DNA from: Paraspadella gotoi
Lineage: Eukaryota; Chaetognatha
Reading direction: 5' to 3'
DNA: 64,000 nt
Assembly (NCBI GenBank): GCA_051294375.1
Contig: CM119263.1
Span: forward strand, 16,893,777 to 16,957,776
Part shown: piece after piece, positions 35,326 through 48,717 of the stretch
Position numbering within the stretch: the first letter of the stretch is position 1
How the letters are laid out: each line of letters opens with the position of its first letter
Notes under the pieces: model-generated
Told to the model about the DNA's origin: nothing
Seen by the model: only the letters and a program-made list of their open reading frames with translations
Database searches by the model: none
Made by a program: the position numbers and the translations under genes

Positions 35326-35350
35326 NNNNNNNNNNNNNNNNNNNNNNNNN
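35326..35350. other. Assembly gap, 25 N, at the centre of the inverted repeat
   Basis: It sits between the two arms. The left side has about 30 unpaired bases (C-rich) before the N run, while the right arm starts immediately. Confidence 0.99.
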
Positions 35351-36065
35351 GTGGCGGAACATTTGAGGGGATGAAGCGTGGTGACTGGTGAGTAAACGGG
35401 AAGTGAGTAAGGGAAGGCTGAATCAACTTGAAGCAAGTATGTCATCCTCCAAAACTACCGCCCCCCGGTATGGAGCTAGGGGCGCCCCGCTGGGGCTACC
35501 CCAGCGAGGATCAATTTTTAAGCCATTTAGGGTGACCAGAGAGGTATTAAAATTCTATGCCCCAGGGGGTATTATATTTCAAATTAAAATTAAAAAAAAA
35601 TAAATACATTTATGTTATATCATTTAATACCCTAAGGGGAGCAAAATTTCATTCCTTGGGGTTTCCATTTTTTAAAATAAGTAAAGTGAAGAAAAGCGTC
35701 TTATGCGTCGACGCTAATGTCTGACGTACTGAGAGTCGACCAATGAACTATAATAGAACAAATTTAATTTAATTAGTTGAAAAACAATTCTTATCTAAAT
35801 CAGAAAGAATGTAAATTTAAAAGGAATGTCTAACGAACGTTTTGATAAGATTAAAAAAAAAATATGATTTATTAGAAGGTAGTAAAAAACGGAAATATTT
35901 AAGTAAAAATAAAAGGATATACACGTAGTAAGAGAGGATAAAAAGAAGAAAGGAAAATGAACAATGAAAAAAGACCCCGGGAGAAAGGAAAAAAAGGTAA
36001 ACAAAGATCATGAGTGATAGAAAGGAAAGAATTAAAGACTAATCGGCGAAAATGAGAGAAGGAAG

Positions 36066-36067
36066 AC

Positions 36068-36107
<40 letters not shown>

Positions 36108-36140
36108 CCTAGAGAGACGAAAGAGAGAGAGAGAGAGGAG

Positions 36141-36196
<56 letters not shown>
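36066..36196 (+). repeat. (GA)n microsatellite (right arm)
   Basis: Interrupted GA, inverted counterpart of 34437-34571. Confidence 0.93.
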
Positions 36197-36199
<3 letters not shown>

Positions 36200-37029
36200 A
36201 AATCCCAATCTAAAAAAGACATAGTAGGGAAGAGGTGAGAAGAATAAAAATAACGAAGAGAAAAGACAGTTTATCGTTCCTAATCGTCGATCGGCAGGTG
36301 ATAAAATCACTGGCGAGAGGAGGCGCGGAGACGATAGGGAAGCGAAATTGGGGCGGGGACGATAGGGTAAGGGGATTTGGGGGTGGGACTAGAGGGGAAG
36401 CGAATGGGGGCGGGGAAGATAGAGGAGGAAGAATTTGGGGGGGGTGAAAAAGGGTCAATGGCGTCGAGGCGGGGGCAGGAATTTGCGAAATAAGATCGGG
36501 AATGAAGAAAAAGAAAATTACGATGGGCGGTGGTCGACCGAAGTAGGTTCATGGTTGCGGATTAAGGTTGGGAAACTCAGATCGGCAAGAGCCGATTATA
36601 ACATAGGAGAAAGAGTCAATGCTCTTTCCCTTTTCTGAGTTTATCTCTGGCCTCTCGGCTCTTTTAAACACTGCTGGGAAAAACTAGAGCAGCGTCTTCC
36701 TTCTCTTTCTCTCTCGTCTCGAACGCGCGGCATCGAGCTGAACTGAGTCGATGTAGAAAAAACGTGAGCAAACAGGTTTCGATCCAACGTTTCTGCCAGG
36801 TTCGTACTTTTTAGTTGTTTTGCCATGGTTAATATTTAAAAAAAAAAAAATCATAAAAAAATACTTATTTATTTCTGCGTCACTTGATATTTTTTTTTCT
36901 TCCGTTTTTGTTTACACGGGGCTTTCCTGTAAGAATTTCCTCGAGAATTGGTTTTTGTTTACTTTCATTAATTTTTCACCGTTTTTTGATGAATGTCTCT
37001 TTCTTTTTCTCTTCTTCATTTTCATACCG

Positions 37030-37155
<126 letters not shown>

Positions 37156-37418
37156 ATAATTTCATCTCAAAAGTGCAATTAAGTTTTCCTTGGAAGGAGG
37201 AGAGTGAGAAAGATTTAGAGAAACCGAAATCAAAATTAAAAAAAAAATTGCAGGATATACTTATGAATAGCTTAAAAGCATAAATGAATAAATATATTTA
37301 AGGTTATAATACAGAGAACAAAAATAAAACCTATTGATATAATTTTATTTTTGAAAGATATTTTTTTGGCATTAATCATTCTCATTTATTCTCTATAGTA
37401 CTTAAAAAAACTTTTCTG

Positions 37419-37428
37419 NNNNNNNNNN
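37419..37428. other. Assembly gap, 10 N
   Basis: In the left arm the equivalent interval (about 32992-33238) holds roughly 250 bases including (CT)n and poly-T, so the N length understates what is missing. Confidence 0.99.
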
Positions 37429-38066
37429 ATATTCAAAAGAAGATAACGTTAACGTCGTCGCTAAAATTGAGAAACGATCCGCGCGAGACCGAGGTTTAGA
37501 CCTCGCTTTCGATCTCGCCCTAAATCCTCAATATAAAAGCCAAAAATCGCGGGAATTTTGCCAGAAAATGTGGCGACGTATCGGGTTCGCCATTTATAAA
37601 AAGAGAAAAAAATAGCGCCTAATAAATACTAAGTCGCGTTGACGGAATATAACTTGGATGTCGTCATAAATTTTTTATTTTTTTAATATTTTTTTGAATC
37701 TTATCAATTTTTCAAACCCTTTTAAACTAAAATTATAAAAGGAAAACGATCCTTTTTGAATATTTGAACCGCATCTACGGTTAATCGCGTTTTTATCGGT
37801 TGGCAATGAATTTGATTTGAAAATTTATACCTTTCTCGGAATGGGGAATAAAATGATACAAATTGGATTGATGAATATTTTTTCTACCATGAAAACGCCA
37901 AAAATAAACTTTGAGAATCTAAAAAAGAATTTAGAAAAAGCTTGTCTAGTCGAATGACAGTTAAACTCAGCAAAGAAAATCCAGCGTGCGACATGATGAC
38001 GACATAATGTTCGGAGATTGAGACCATGAAAAAACAGCTGGTCCCCTTAGGATTTAAAAATTTAGC

Positions 38067-38069
<3 letters not shown>

Positions 38070-38152
<83 letters not shown>
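38070..38152 (+). repeat. (GA)n microsatellite (right arm)
   Basis: Pure GA, inverted counterpart of 32244-32334. Confidence 0.97.
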
Positions 38153-38154
<2 letters not shown>

Positions 38155-38477
38155 CTTAGCCTCGTGTCGGAGAGCTGTCACAGTTTTAAATATCACTTTC
38201 GGTTGTCGGGATTTAAATGGGATTCTCCGGGGAGAGTTTCCCTTCACGACATCAATTGTTTCGCCAGCTCGCCAACATCAGTTCAGAGCAAAAATCTCCT
38301 TCTTTCACGACGACGACGACAGCGTCCTCTTTTCTCTCCGTCTCAATTTGTCTCCCACTCGACCATAAAACCATTTTAGGCCGATTCTCACTCTTTCTCT
38401 CTCTCTAAGCAACTGTAGTCCCCTTCTTTGCCAACCCCAATTAGTTCTCTTTCTGCATCATTTCCAGGTTTCAACTC

Positions 38478-38517
<40 letters not shown>

Positions 38518-39608
38518 CTCTCTCTTGTCTCTTAATTATTTTCCTCTTTTTTCCACTCAATTTTTCCTCCCCCTTTCAACAGTAATTCTTTTTGTTTCGC
38601 ATAATTTTTCGGTTTTCAACACATTTTTCTTCTTTTTTTGTTTTTCTCGGTTACTTTAACTCTTTGATGACGCGCGAAAAGACAGTTATACCCGTCTTCG
38701 TCGTCTTGGTAAAAGCTAAACCAGATGAAAAACGACTCGCAAAAAACCGCTTTTTTCCCCTACCATTGAAATAATTTCTTTTTTGAATTGCAAAGAATTT
38801 CACCAAAATTCTTGGTTAGCTCACAAGGCTTTGCTCTTTCTGTTGGAACACAAAATTCATTGGCTCTGAAAAGTAAGGTAGAAACAAACCAGATCGCTTA
38901 ATTATTACATACACAATGCAATGGCAATCAATATCTTTTACTAACATACTTTTTTTTTAAATTCAAACCAAGTTTTTTGGAAATTAATAACGAAACATCT
39001 CATCAAATTAAACTTACCAAACCTACGAAGCCTACCACGTTTTCTTCGGCGATAAACTTTGATTAATGACTCGAAATTGTTTACTTTATAAAAAATCTCG
39101 TCGGGATACCATTTTTATTCTTTAGCCGCCAAGGCGAAAGAAACTGAAAAAAATGTTTTTTCTAATTTTTTTCCTCTTTTTTTTCGTTTTATTTCCTTTA
39201 TTTTCCTCTTACTTTAAAAAATATTAATTTTTTTCCTCATCGACTTTTTTCATCTCGCAATAAGTCTCTCTCTTCGTCTGTCTCTCTGGCTGACTCGCTG
39301 ACTCTCTCTCGCTGGATGGCTCTCTTTTCTCATTTAGTCCTTTTTTTCCTTCCTAAATAGTTTTGGAGGCTGAAATTCGGATTTGTCTTTGTCACACCAA
39401 TACTGCAACGAGCAGCCGACTCTCCTTTCGAATAGAAAAAGAAATGTGAGAAACAGAGAAAGAAGTATCTTTATTAGTCAGTCAGTTTATCTGTCTGTTA
39501 GCCCTGTATCTGTAGTTTTGCGTACGTCCATCTGTGTTTCTGTGCTCTCTTTTTTGTCTTCTATATGGCTCCCTCTGGAAGTTTAACGCTTCCACCGTTT
39601 TAGACAAG

Positions 39609-39745
<137 letters not shown>

Positions 39746-41194
39746 GCACGAATGGTTGAAAATAAAGGAGGGAGTCATTTGTTCGAACATCAGGTTTTGC
39801 ACGATTACTCCACAATAAAACATTCTCTTTCGCTCTCTCTATTTTTCACAACGAAATCGAATTATAAAAAAAAAAGAAATCAAAAAATCAAAAAATCAAG
39901 TAATAAATAAACAAGACGATTAGAGCTCGCGCCAAATGGTTGGGCGCATCAAATAAAATCGGTGCGAGAGAGGAATCGCCCTGGAACTAAAAAGTACATA
40001 TATAAGTTCGCAATCTTCTAGCGCGGAGGCCGGAGGCGCGCGGCATCACGAATATTTTTTTTTTCATTTTATTGAGAAGGAAATTCACGCTTCGGGCGAC
40101 CGGCGACCCGGGTACACGTGAAGTTAGGCGTTAAAGATGGGGCGACGGCTGCCGCTTGGAAAATGAAATATTTTTTATTTCCCTTTTTTCGTTCTAACGG
40201 CCGACAAGATAACTCTGGTTCGGATGTTAGCTCAGGAGGTTTATCTGCTTAAATGGAAAACCCCCTTCCTTCTTTTCTGCGCCCGTTCGAGTCATTTTCC
40301 CCTTGAGAGAATCTCTGCGACATCATTTAAGAACTAAACTCTCTACTACAAAAGTTGACATTTCCTTTCAGCCCAAACTTTTTCCGTCGCTTTTTAATCA
40401 ACAGGAAACGAAAAACGCGTCTCGTCTTCGTAACCGAGGATTCTTATCCGCGCTTTCCTTGTCACGTCGCGCGTTTGCATCGGAACGATCGACGCGAGAG
40501 AAACAAAGAGAAAATTGGCAGAATGGAGAAGGAAGGAACCAATTTTCACGTTATCTGTCGTCGGAAAGACGCGGCCATCGAAGGAAGACGATGATGAGGA
40601 CGATGACGACGACGAAAAACACTCGAGGAAAAAACCAACCGCCGCCTCTTCAATAATTGGCGCGACTACGAATCACCCAAACAGACGCCGCGGCCGACAA
40701 CCTTACCGACGCCGCGACCGACAAACGTCACCGGGCGCCAGGAAACGCGACCGACCCATATAACCTTCGATGATCGGAGAAAATGTGTCTTACCCTTGCT
40801 CTCTCGTTCTCTCGCTCTCTTTGTCTCGTACTTTCTCTCTCTCCGCTTGTCTGGGAATTTTTCAATGTCTACAATAAGATGCAAAGCGTGCTGGATTGCA
40901 AAATGTAGCTTTTGCTCGAATTTTTTTCTCTGTATATCTGACTGAAAGTCCTTAGGCCTATTGATTTGAGAAGGAGTAGGTGAGTAGGAGTTGCTGGAGG
41001 AGGAAAAGTAAAAATACGAGGAAATGTCTGAGAAAAATGAGGAGGATATGAAAGAAGAGGAGGAAATGGAATAAGAGAAAAACTACGACTGCTACGATAA
41101 GAGAAAGGAAGTAAAAAAACGACGCTTTCGCGCAAAAGTCGGAGATCTTGAAAATGAAGAAAAAGACGGAGATTGAAAAATAAAAGAACAACGC

Positions 41195-41219
41195 NNNNNN
41201 NNNNNNNNNNNNNNNNNNN
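41195..41219. other. Assembly gap, 25 N
   Basis: The flanks AACGC and TCATATT are contiguous (one base apart) in the left arm near 29118-29130, so little or nothing is likely to be missing here. Confidence 0.99.
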
Positions 41220-41675
41220 TTCATATTATTAAAAAAAAGAGAGAAGGCACCGACTCGGTTCGAAGACGAGAAAAAAAAAAGTGCGAGGATAGTCGTCGTC
41301 GTCGCGTCGTCGTCGTCGTTGATTTGATTGGCGACCACCCTTCGCGGCGAATCGGCGACAAAAAATATGAAATATGACCGACGCGGAAGAAGATTAATCT
41401 GAGAACGCATCTGCGGAGGGGGGGGGGTAGGGGGGAGGGGAATTTGTAAAAAAAAAAAAAAAAATTGTTCGAAGTGGAAACTGGAGAAAAAAAGCTCGAT
41501 GACGCACGAGACGAGGTCGGCGACGTCTTAAACATTTCTCGCTTCGGATTTTTCTTCTTTTTTTTTCTCTCTCGAGTCCGGAAGTTGACTCTTAGCGAAG
41601 CGCGAAAGACAAACGACGACCGGAAACGACCGGAAAGATGGCGTCGAAAGAAGAGCGAAGCCGGAGGATCGATAG

Positions 41676-41710
41676 ATTGGCGCCTACCGAGCCGCTGTAA
41701 CCATGGTAAC
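41676..41710. promoter_or_regulatory. RFX X-box with CCAAT/E2F-like sites (copy 1)
   Basis: GTAACCATGGTAAC at 41697-41710 fits the RFX X-box consensus GTNRCC-N(0-3)-RGYAAC with a two-base spacer. Twenty bases before it ATTGGCGCC combines an inverted CCAAT box and an E2F-like TTGGCGCC, and GAAGATGGCG lies further upstream. Such clusters mark animal promoters, including those of ciliary and cell-cycle genes. No transcript start or first exon can be proved. Confidence 0.45.
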
Positions 41711-42646
41711 ACGAAAAATGACGACGGGCTTCATTTTTTTTTTAGGGAGCGGGGAGCGGGAAGTAGGGAGCAGGGAACAGGGAGGGACAACGAAAAAGAT
41801 AAAAAATATGACCTCCGGCGATTAGTAGTCTGCGTCGGTAGTTGACAGTGATAGGGAGCCCGACAGCAATCACGACGAATCACGCGCGATGACATTTCCG
41901 AGAATTTGATTTCGAGTCGTGATTCGTGAGGAGGACGAACTCGTCAGAGCGTGATACACTTTTCATTAAACAAGCTTAGCGAGAAAATCGATTTATAGGA
42001 ATAGAAATAGAAAAAAAAAAAAAGAGGTTGAGCCAACGTTTCTCCTTTTTTTCTTTTTTTTTTTATTTCGTCCTCTTTTTATGAAAGTTTTCACGGTCAT
42101 CGACTCGCGATTTGAATTGAGCTTGTTCTTGAAATTTTTTTTTTTGAAAAATTTCAATTTTAAAAAAAAAATTTTATGTCGTATGTTTATTTTTTTTTTC
42201 TACTGCAGATCCGGCAAAACTAAATGAAGGAAAGAATTAATGAAGAATATGAAAATAAATAAGCAAATGAAAAAAAATGAAAAGGAACTCTCGTCGCTGA
42301 GAGCGCGACGCGAAAAATCCCCGTGAACCTTCACCAAATCAAATTCACCGTCGGCGCGAGTTAATCAATCACGGGGAAATCACGCGAAAATCACCGCACG
42401 AAAATCACTGCGAACGTAAACAACGTCACCCGCGAATCACCGCCCGTCACGATCGCGGGCCTCACGGAGCCGAGGATTCAACGACGCCAAAAAAAAAAAA
42501 AGCCGGGCGCTTTCTTTGGCTTCGACTTCAAACTGAAGCCAAAACTGTTTTGTGAGAGAAAGTGGGGGCGGGGGTGAGAGGTGTGGGGGGTAGGGGTTGG
42601 GTGAAAGGAAGAATTTTAATCAGAGCTGATAGGGAAGAGAAGGAGC

Positions 42647-42647
<1 letters not shown>

Positions 42648-42713
<66 letters not shown>

Positions 42714-42734
42714 AGGAGAGAGAAGAGAGAGAGT
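42648..42734 (+). repeat. (GA)n microsatellite (tandem copy 1)
   Basis: Interrupted GA. The copy-2 counterpart at 44031-44108 is purer. Confidence 0.93.
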
Positions 42735-42838
42735 TTGAAAGGCGCTCCGGATTTTTATTCCTTTTGTCATGAAAATTTTGAAAGCAAATCTGCAAAGAAT
42801 GGATCTCATCTGAGAAAATAAGATTCCCCCCCGCCCCC

Positions 42839-44027
42839 AAAAAAAAAAAAAATTGTTCGAAGTGGAAACTGGAGAAAAAAAGCTCGATGACGCACGAGAC
42901 GAGGTCGGCGACGTCTTAAACATTTCTCGCTTCGGATTTTCTTCTTTTTTTTTTTCTCCTCGAGTCCGGAAGTTGACTCTTCGCGAAGCGCGAAGACAAA
43001 CGACGACCGGAAACGACCGGAAAGATGGCGTCGAAAGAAGAGCGAAGCCGGAGGATCGATAGATTGGCGCCTACCGAGCCGCTGTAACCATGGTAACACG
43101 AAAAATGACGACGGGCTTCATTTTTTTTTAGGGGAGCGGGGAGCGGGAAGTAGGGAGCAGGGAACAGGGAGGGACAACGAAAAAGATAAAAAATATGACC
43201 TCCGGCGATTAGTAGTCTGCGTCGGTAGTTGACAGTGATAGGGAGCCCGACAGCAATCACGACGAATCACGCGCGATGACATTTCCGAGAATTTGATTTC
43301 GAGTCGTGATTCGTGAGGAGGACGAACTCGTCAGAGCGTGATACACTTTTCATTAAACAAGCTTAGCGAGAAAATCGATTTATAGGAATAGAAATAGAAA
43401 AAAAAAAAGAGGTTGAGCCAACGTTTCTCCTTTTTTCTTTTTTTTTTTTATTTCGTCCTCTTTTTATGAAAGTTTTCACGGTCATCGACTCCGATTTGAA
43501 TTGAGCTTGTTCTTGAAATTCTTTTTTTTTTTGAAAAATTTCAATTTTAAAAAAAAAATTTTATGTCGTATGTTTATTTTTTTTTTCTACTGCAGATCCG
43601 GCAAAACTAAATGAAGGAAAGAATTAATGAAAGAATATGAAAATAAATAAGCAAATGAAAAAAAATGAAAAAGGAACTCTCGTCGCTGAGAGCGCGACGC
43701 GAAAAATCCCCGTGAACCTTCACCAAATCAAATTCACCGTCGGCGCGAGTTAATCAATCACGGGGAAATCACGCGAAAATCACCGCCACGAAAATCACTG
43801 CGAACGTAAACAACGTCACCCGCGAATCACCGCCCGTCACGATCGCGGGGCCTCACGGAGCGAGGATTCAACGACGCAAAAAAAAAAAAAAGCCGGCGCT
43901 TTCTTTGGCTTCGACCTCAAACTGAAGCCAAACACTGTTTTGTGAGAGAAAGTGGGGGGTGAGAAGGGTGGGGGGGTAGGGGTTGGGTGAAAGGAAGAAT
44001 TTTAATCAGAGCTGATAGGGAAGAGAA

Positions 44028-44111
<84 letters not shown>

Positions 44112-44222
44112 CAGAGAAAGAGAGAGTTTGAAAGGCGCTCCGGATTTTTAGTTCCTTTTGTCATGAAAATTTTGAAAGCAAATCTGCAAAGAATGGATCT
44201 CATCTGAGAAATAAGATTCCCC
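42839..44222 (+). repeat. Tandem duplication, copy 2
   Basis: Direct copy of 41452-42838 with scattered one-base indels, a shorter G-rich stretch near 43960 and a purer (GA)n (44031-44108). The following sequence (44223 on) is not repeated. Confidence 0.93.
43063..43097. promoter_or_regulatory. RFX X-box with CCAAT/E2F-like sites (copy 2)
   Basis: The second copy keeps the 14-base X-box (43084-43097) and ATTGGCGCC unchanged while nearby homopolymers differ in length. Confidence 0.45.
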
Positions 44223-44880
44223 CGCACCTCTTACTCCCTTATCTCTTTATTTTTAACTCAGTCTTTCGAATCTTTACGAACTTTCACATCATTTATTGTG
44301 GTGAATCGAGGGATTTAACTATCGATAGTATGCAAACGCAACGAAAAAAAAAAAGATTATTGACAAAGTAAGAAATGAAATCAAATAAACCACGGCCGTG
44401 GTGGCCTCAGGGTTGTCGTCGTTGTTGTCGTCGTCGTAATCGTCGTCGTCGTCGTCCTCCATCTCGTCTTTCCTCTGCTAAATCCTACACCCCCAACCCC
44501 ATTAACCCGGCCTCGGTTCCCGGGGAGAGAAAAATATATTTAAAATAAAAGAAAATTAAAAAAGAAAGAAAAAGGAAAAATAAAAGAAAAAAAAAACTCT
44601 TAATCTAGGCTCCTTTGTTTTTGGTTCCTTTTTTTTTTTAAGACCCAATCCTTTTTCCTTTATTTTGCACCTTCAGCAGGTTTGCTAAACAACTGCACTT
44701 GAAGCCCACATCTCTCTCTCGTTCTCTCTTTCTTTCTCTCGGAGTGTGCGCTTGTGTTAGTGTGACTGTCTCTTTCTCCACCTCTATTGCATCCGTTGGG
44801 AACATTGCTGCCATGAGGCAAAATCGATGCAACATTGGTTTGATAAAGACGCAAAAAAGAAAAAGAAAATAGAAGAAGGG

Positions 44881-44896
44881 GAGAGAGAGAAAGAGC

Positions 44897-44940
<44 letters not shown>
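44881..44940 (+). repeat. (GA)n microsatellite
   Basis: GA with an early interruption (AAGAGCTA). Confidence 0.95.
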
Positions 44941-44943
<3 letters not shown>

Positions 44944-45592
44944 TAAAGGATAAAAAAAATTTCCCATCTTTTGTTTTTCTCTGTGAATCTAAAAGGGAAA
45001 ACGATGGAATTTGAATAAAGTGTGAGAACGAAAAAGCGGATTTTAAAAACAATGACAATATACTCGACCTAATTTATAAAAAATCAATATAACAAATCAA
45101 TATCTTTAACGAATTTTAGAAGTTTAATTATAAAAAAGGTTAAATTCGATTCAAACCCATACATTTTTTATTTATTTTATTTATTTTGTTTGTTTTCTAA
45201 AATGAATAAATCCTCAACGTTCACTTTTTCTGACTACCGATAATTAAAGTTTAAAAAAAGACGGATCTCTTCGCCAACTGAACTTGACCGGTGCCGAATG
45301 CGTTGTAATGAAATGAGTAATATCGGTCATAAGGAAATTGCGTGTACATTATCTGTACATGTGAAAAAATAATTTCGATTGCCTCATCTGCGTTGTCTTC
45401 TCAGCAGTCGTTATTTTTGCCAAAGTCGTCGTCGTCATCGTCGTCATCGTCGTCGCAAGCGCATTCCTCCTTGTCGTCTCCATTCTCTTCTCGGTCGTCG
45501 GCGACTGTCAAACTAGAACCAGCCTCAAGGTCCTAAAACACAGGCGAAAAAAGATTCATCTTGGATTCCATTTACAACAAGCGAAAGCGGGA

Positions 45593-45705
<113 letters not shown>

Positions 45706-46041
45706 AAATTAAAAAAAAGGTTAAACGACTAAACGACGAATATTGGAAATCAAGATGTCAAAAAAAAAAACATGTTGGGTGAAGGTAACGTTAAAGGAAG
45801 GGAACAAGAGCGGCGCAAATAATGAGAGGCGCATGAAAAAGGGAAAAAAAAGTGTCGAGAAACGGAAAGCTTGGTATAGAATTGAGTGTGATAAAGTAGG
45901 GTAAACAAGAGCTAAAAGAAAGGAAAGGAAAAAAGAAAAATGAAAGGAGAAAAAGATGACAGGGGAGAAGAAAATAAAAGAAAGGGGATTTATAAGGAGG
46001 TTGAGAGGATGGAAGAAAACGAGAAAAGAGAGAGAGAGAAG

Positions 46042-46081
<40 letters not shown>

Positions 46082-46827
46082 GCTAAAAGGTGGAGGTCTA
46101 AAAGAAAAGGCAAATGGGAAGAAAAGGAAAGTGCTGAACCGATGGAGAAGTCAGTTGGAAGAGAAAGAAAAAAACTGAAGCCTTACTCTAAGTGCACAGT
46201 GGAATAAATAAGAACATCATGAAATACCCAAGAAACTAAATAAATAAATAAATACGTTGCAAGCAAAGTAAATAAATATACTTTACAAAGTTTTCTTAAC
46301 GTTTGATAAATTAATAATTTATAATAGGACTTTTTTCTAACTCATAATATAAAGATTGGAATTATTAATGCCTGCGAATAATAGAAATTAAAAGCAAAAA
46401 AGGCAAAAAAGCCAACGCTGATGGTCGTTTAGTTTCATTTTAAAGAAGAAAAAAACAAGAAGACGATAAATGAAACAAAAGACTTTTTATTATTTGCTTA
46501 TTTGTTTTTTATATTTTCCAAGCTTAGGCTGCGCTTAATTTTTATTATGGATCACAGTTTTCTCTTCGGTTAAACCCACCTCCTCCCTTTTTCATCCTTT
46601 TCTCGGCCCCCGATCGGTGACACTCTTAATTTTCCTTTCCTAGGCTTTAAACTCGAAGGTAAGTTTATGTCTCCCTGGAGATGCGAGTCTCAAAGCGGAT
46701 GAGGGCGAAGATTAGGGATAAAGGGAATACGACGACGACGACGACGAAGACGAAGACGAGAACGACGACGATAACGACGACGGAACGAGAAAATACGACA
46801 ATAGATAAGGCAAGTAAAGACGTAAGG

Positions 46828-46837
46828 NNNNNNNNNN
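46828..46837. other. Assembly gap, 10 N
   Basis: The second 10-N placeholder in the window. It adjoins GAC-rich DNA. Confidence 0.99.
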
Positions 46838-47160
46838 AACTCAGCCGGTTAAGGGAGTCGTCGTTTTTCATGATTGAACTAACCTGATGCGTTTTGACAG
46901 CACAAATGGCAGCATGGAGAGAGAAAGGGAGAGAGAGAGAGAGAGGAATAAAGAAGAAAAATATGGAAAAAAAATTAATGTTAAGGTTTTTTTAAAACGG
47001 TTTTCAATAAAAAATGTACGCATATCATTATTTCCGGGTCTTTTTCGAATACGTGGATACAAGCGGGGAATCATTTGGAGTCACGACTGAGGAATCCTGA
47101 TCGCATCTGCGTCATTGGGTCAAATGAATTTCGACGTTTATGCAAACGACGGCATCTTCT

Positions 47161-48011
47161 CAGAGTTGAGGGGCAGAAGTAGAAGAAGAGGGAGTCGAGA
47201 TGATGGGGAATCTGAGAAGAGAGAATGATGAAATGGAGAGACAGAAAAAGGGAGAAATGAAAGAGAAAAACAGAAGAAAATAGAAAAATGTGGGAATATT
47301 GAAGGAGGATTTTTATGTATGGAAGATGAAAGGGGAAATTAAATAAAGAGAATACTTAAGAGGAGATGAATTAAGAAGCCTGAAGACTTCAATACAAAAA
47401 AAAAGAATAAAAAATTATTTCTAAAGTGCAATTCAAGAAAAAAAAATTCTAAAAAAAAACAAGGATGTTTAACAACCCGCGTGGAGTGAGCCTCGGGTGA
47501 GCAACCGTGGGTAAGGAGATGATAAAGAGAAGAGTGTCTTCAATTTCTCCATCTCTCTATATTTTCCACATATTCAATTCGTCTACAGCTTCTTTCCATC
47601 TCCTTTTCCTTCTTCTCCTCGCCCCCCCCTAACGCCGCCGCCGCCCCCCTCACTTCCTTCCTCTTTCGAATTATTTTCGAAATGTAAATCGGAAAGACCG
47701 GGTCCCAAATCTCGGAGGGATTATTTTCTTCTTCACCCCCTTTCCCCTTTCCATCTTACTTCGCTCTCGCTCCTTCTCACTTTCCTCCTCTTTCTATTTC
47801 TTTCATCTCCTTCTCTTTCCTTTTCTTTCCCTTCTTTTTTTCCCGCCTTTTTCCTCTTTTTCTCTCTTCACCATTCGATTCCCTTTTCTACTTTTTTTTC
47901 TCAGACTTAACTAATTCAGTCCAATTCTGACAAAGTCTGGTTATGCAAAACCTTTTTTTTTTGTCCCCCTCTCTCATTTTTAGCATTTCGTCAGGCAGAA
48001 AAATAACAGAG

Positions 48012-48048
<37 letters not shown>
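47161..48048 (+). repeat. Dispersed block D, copy 1
   Basis: From CAGAGTTGAG to a terminal (GA)n. The same block recurs directly at 59082-60027 and inverted at 63391-64000. Internally it has purine-rich (47.2-47.45 kb) and pyrimidine-rich (47.5-47.9 kb) halves. No convincing open frame; possibly a non-autonomous mobile element ending in GA repeats. Confidence 0.85.
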
Positions 48049-48199
48049 AGATGTAAAGCGAAGGCGAGACATTTAGATGCCAAAAAATGCATGTTAGGGA
48101 TGGGAGACGAGGACAAACAAAAATTTCAATGGGATTAGAGTATGGAGGCGGGTTAGAGACGTTAGACGAGCACGAGGATTGAATTCTGAGGCCAGAGAC

Positions 48200-48717
48200 G
48201 TAACGGAAAGTGGTGAAGATTGAGGAGCGGACATAGAATCGAGATGCCGACGCGCGGCGATTCCCCCAAAAAATAACCGCCACCGATGTTGGAAAGGAAA
48301 AAGAATATGGCGCCGAAGACGAGAAACGCACGCGAGAAAGAATTCGGGTCAATAGTTGCGGCGTCGCGGGTTTCGGAAGATTGTTCACGGCGCCGCTTAT
48401 TCCAGAGATGCGGCGCCTGCTGGTTCTGGAGACAGCTTCGCCGCGGGTTCGGGACTTGATTGGGGTGCGCAGCCGAGTGTCGGCGCTGGACGGTGTCGCG
48501 GGTGCGGAGGGAAAAGCGGTTGGGGCAAGTCTCGACGCCGACAAAGGGGTAAGTATCTTCCGGCGTAAGCTTTTTCGGGTCGACGACCGAAAAGCGGGCA
48601 AGCAGGACAAGGCTGCCGTGCTTGTTATTCTGTTTCCAACTCGACGACGATAGCCGTCGCGTTTGATTGGTTCACGGAGGCGGTCGTGGGCTCAACACCG
48701 TTTGGGGATGATTTGAC
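48200..48717 (-). CDS. Possible terminal exon with M4-like hydrophobic segment (frameshifted?)
   Basis: After a good acceptor (TTTTCACAG, exon from 48717) one minus frame reads ELETE and stops. The next frame continues with NNKHGSLVLLARFSVVD, then ATIDPNSFSRAFLVFGAI and FFFLSNIG. ID....SR.F followed by hydrophobics recalls the M4 helix of Cys-loop receptors, so this could be the end of a second such gene with a one-base error. No other exon of that gene was found. The plus strand has a competing exon (48406-48548, TTCCAG to GTAAGT). Strand is undecided. Confidence 0.25.

Larger units (their letters stand above)
41452..42838 (+). repeat. Tandem duplication, copy 1 (about 1.38 kb)
   Basis: Runs from poly-A/TTGTTCGAAGTGG to AAGATTCCCCCC and is repeated immediately at 42840-44222. 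It contains an X-box promoter candidate, poly-A/T runs, a CpG-rich end (42290-42500) and (GA)n at 42648-42734. Open frames on both strands are short and disagree between copies because of single-base indels, so I do not call a coding gene. Confidence 0.93.
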
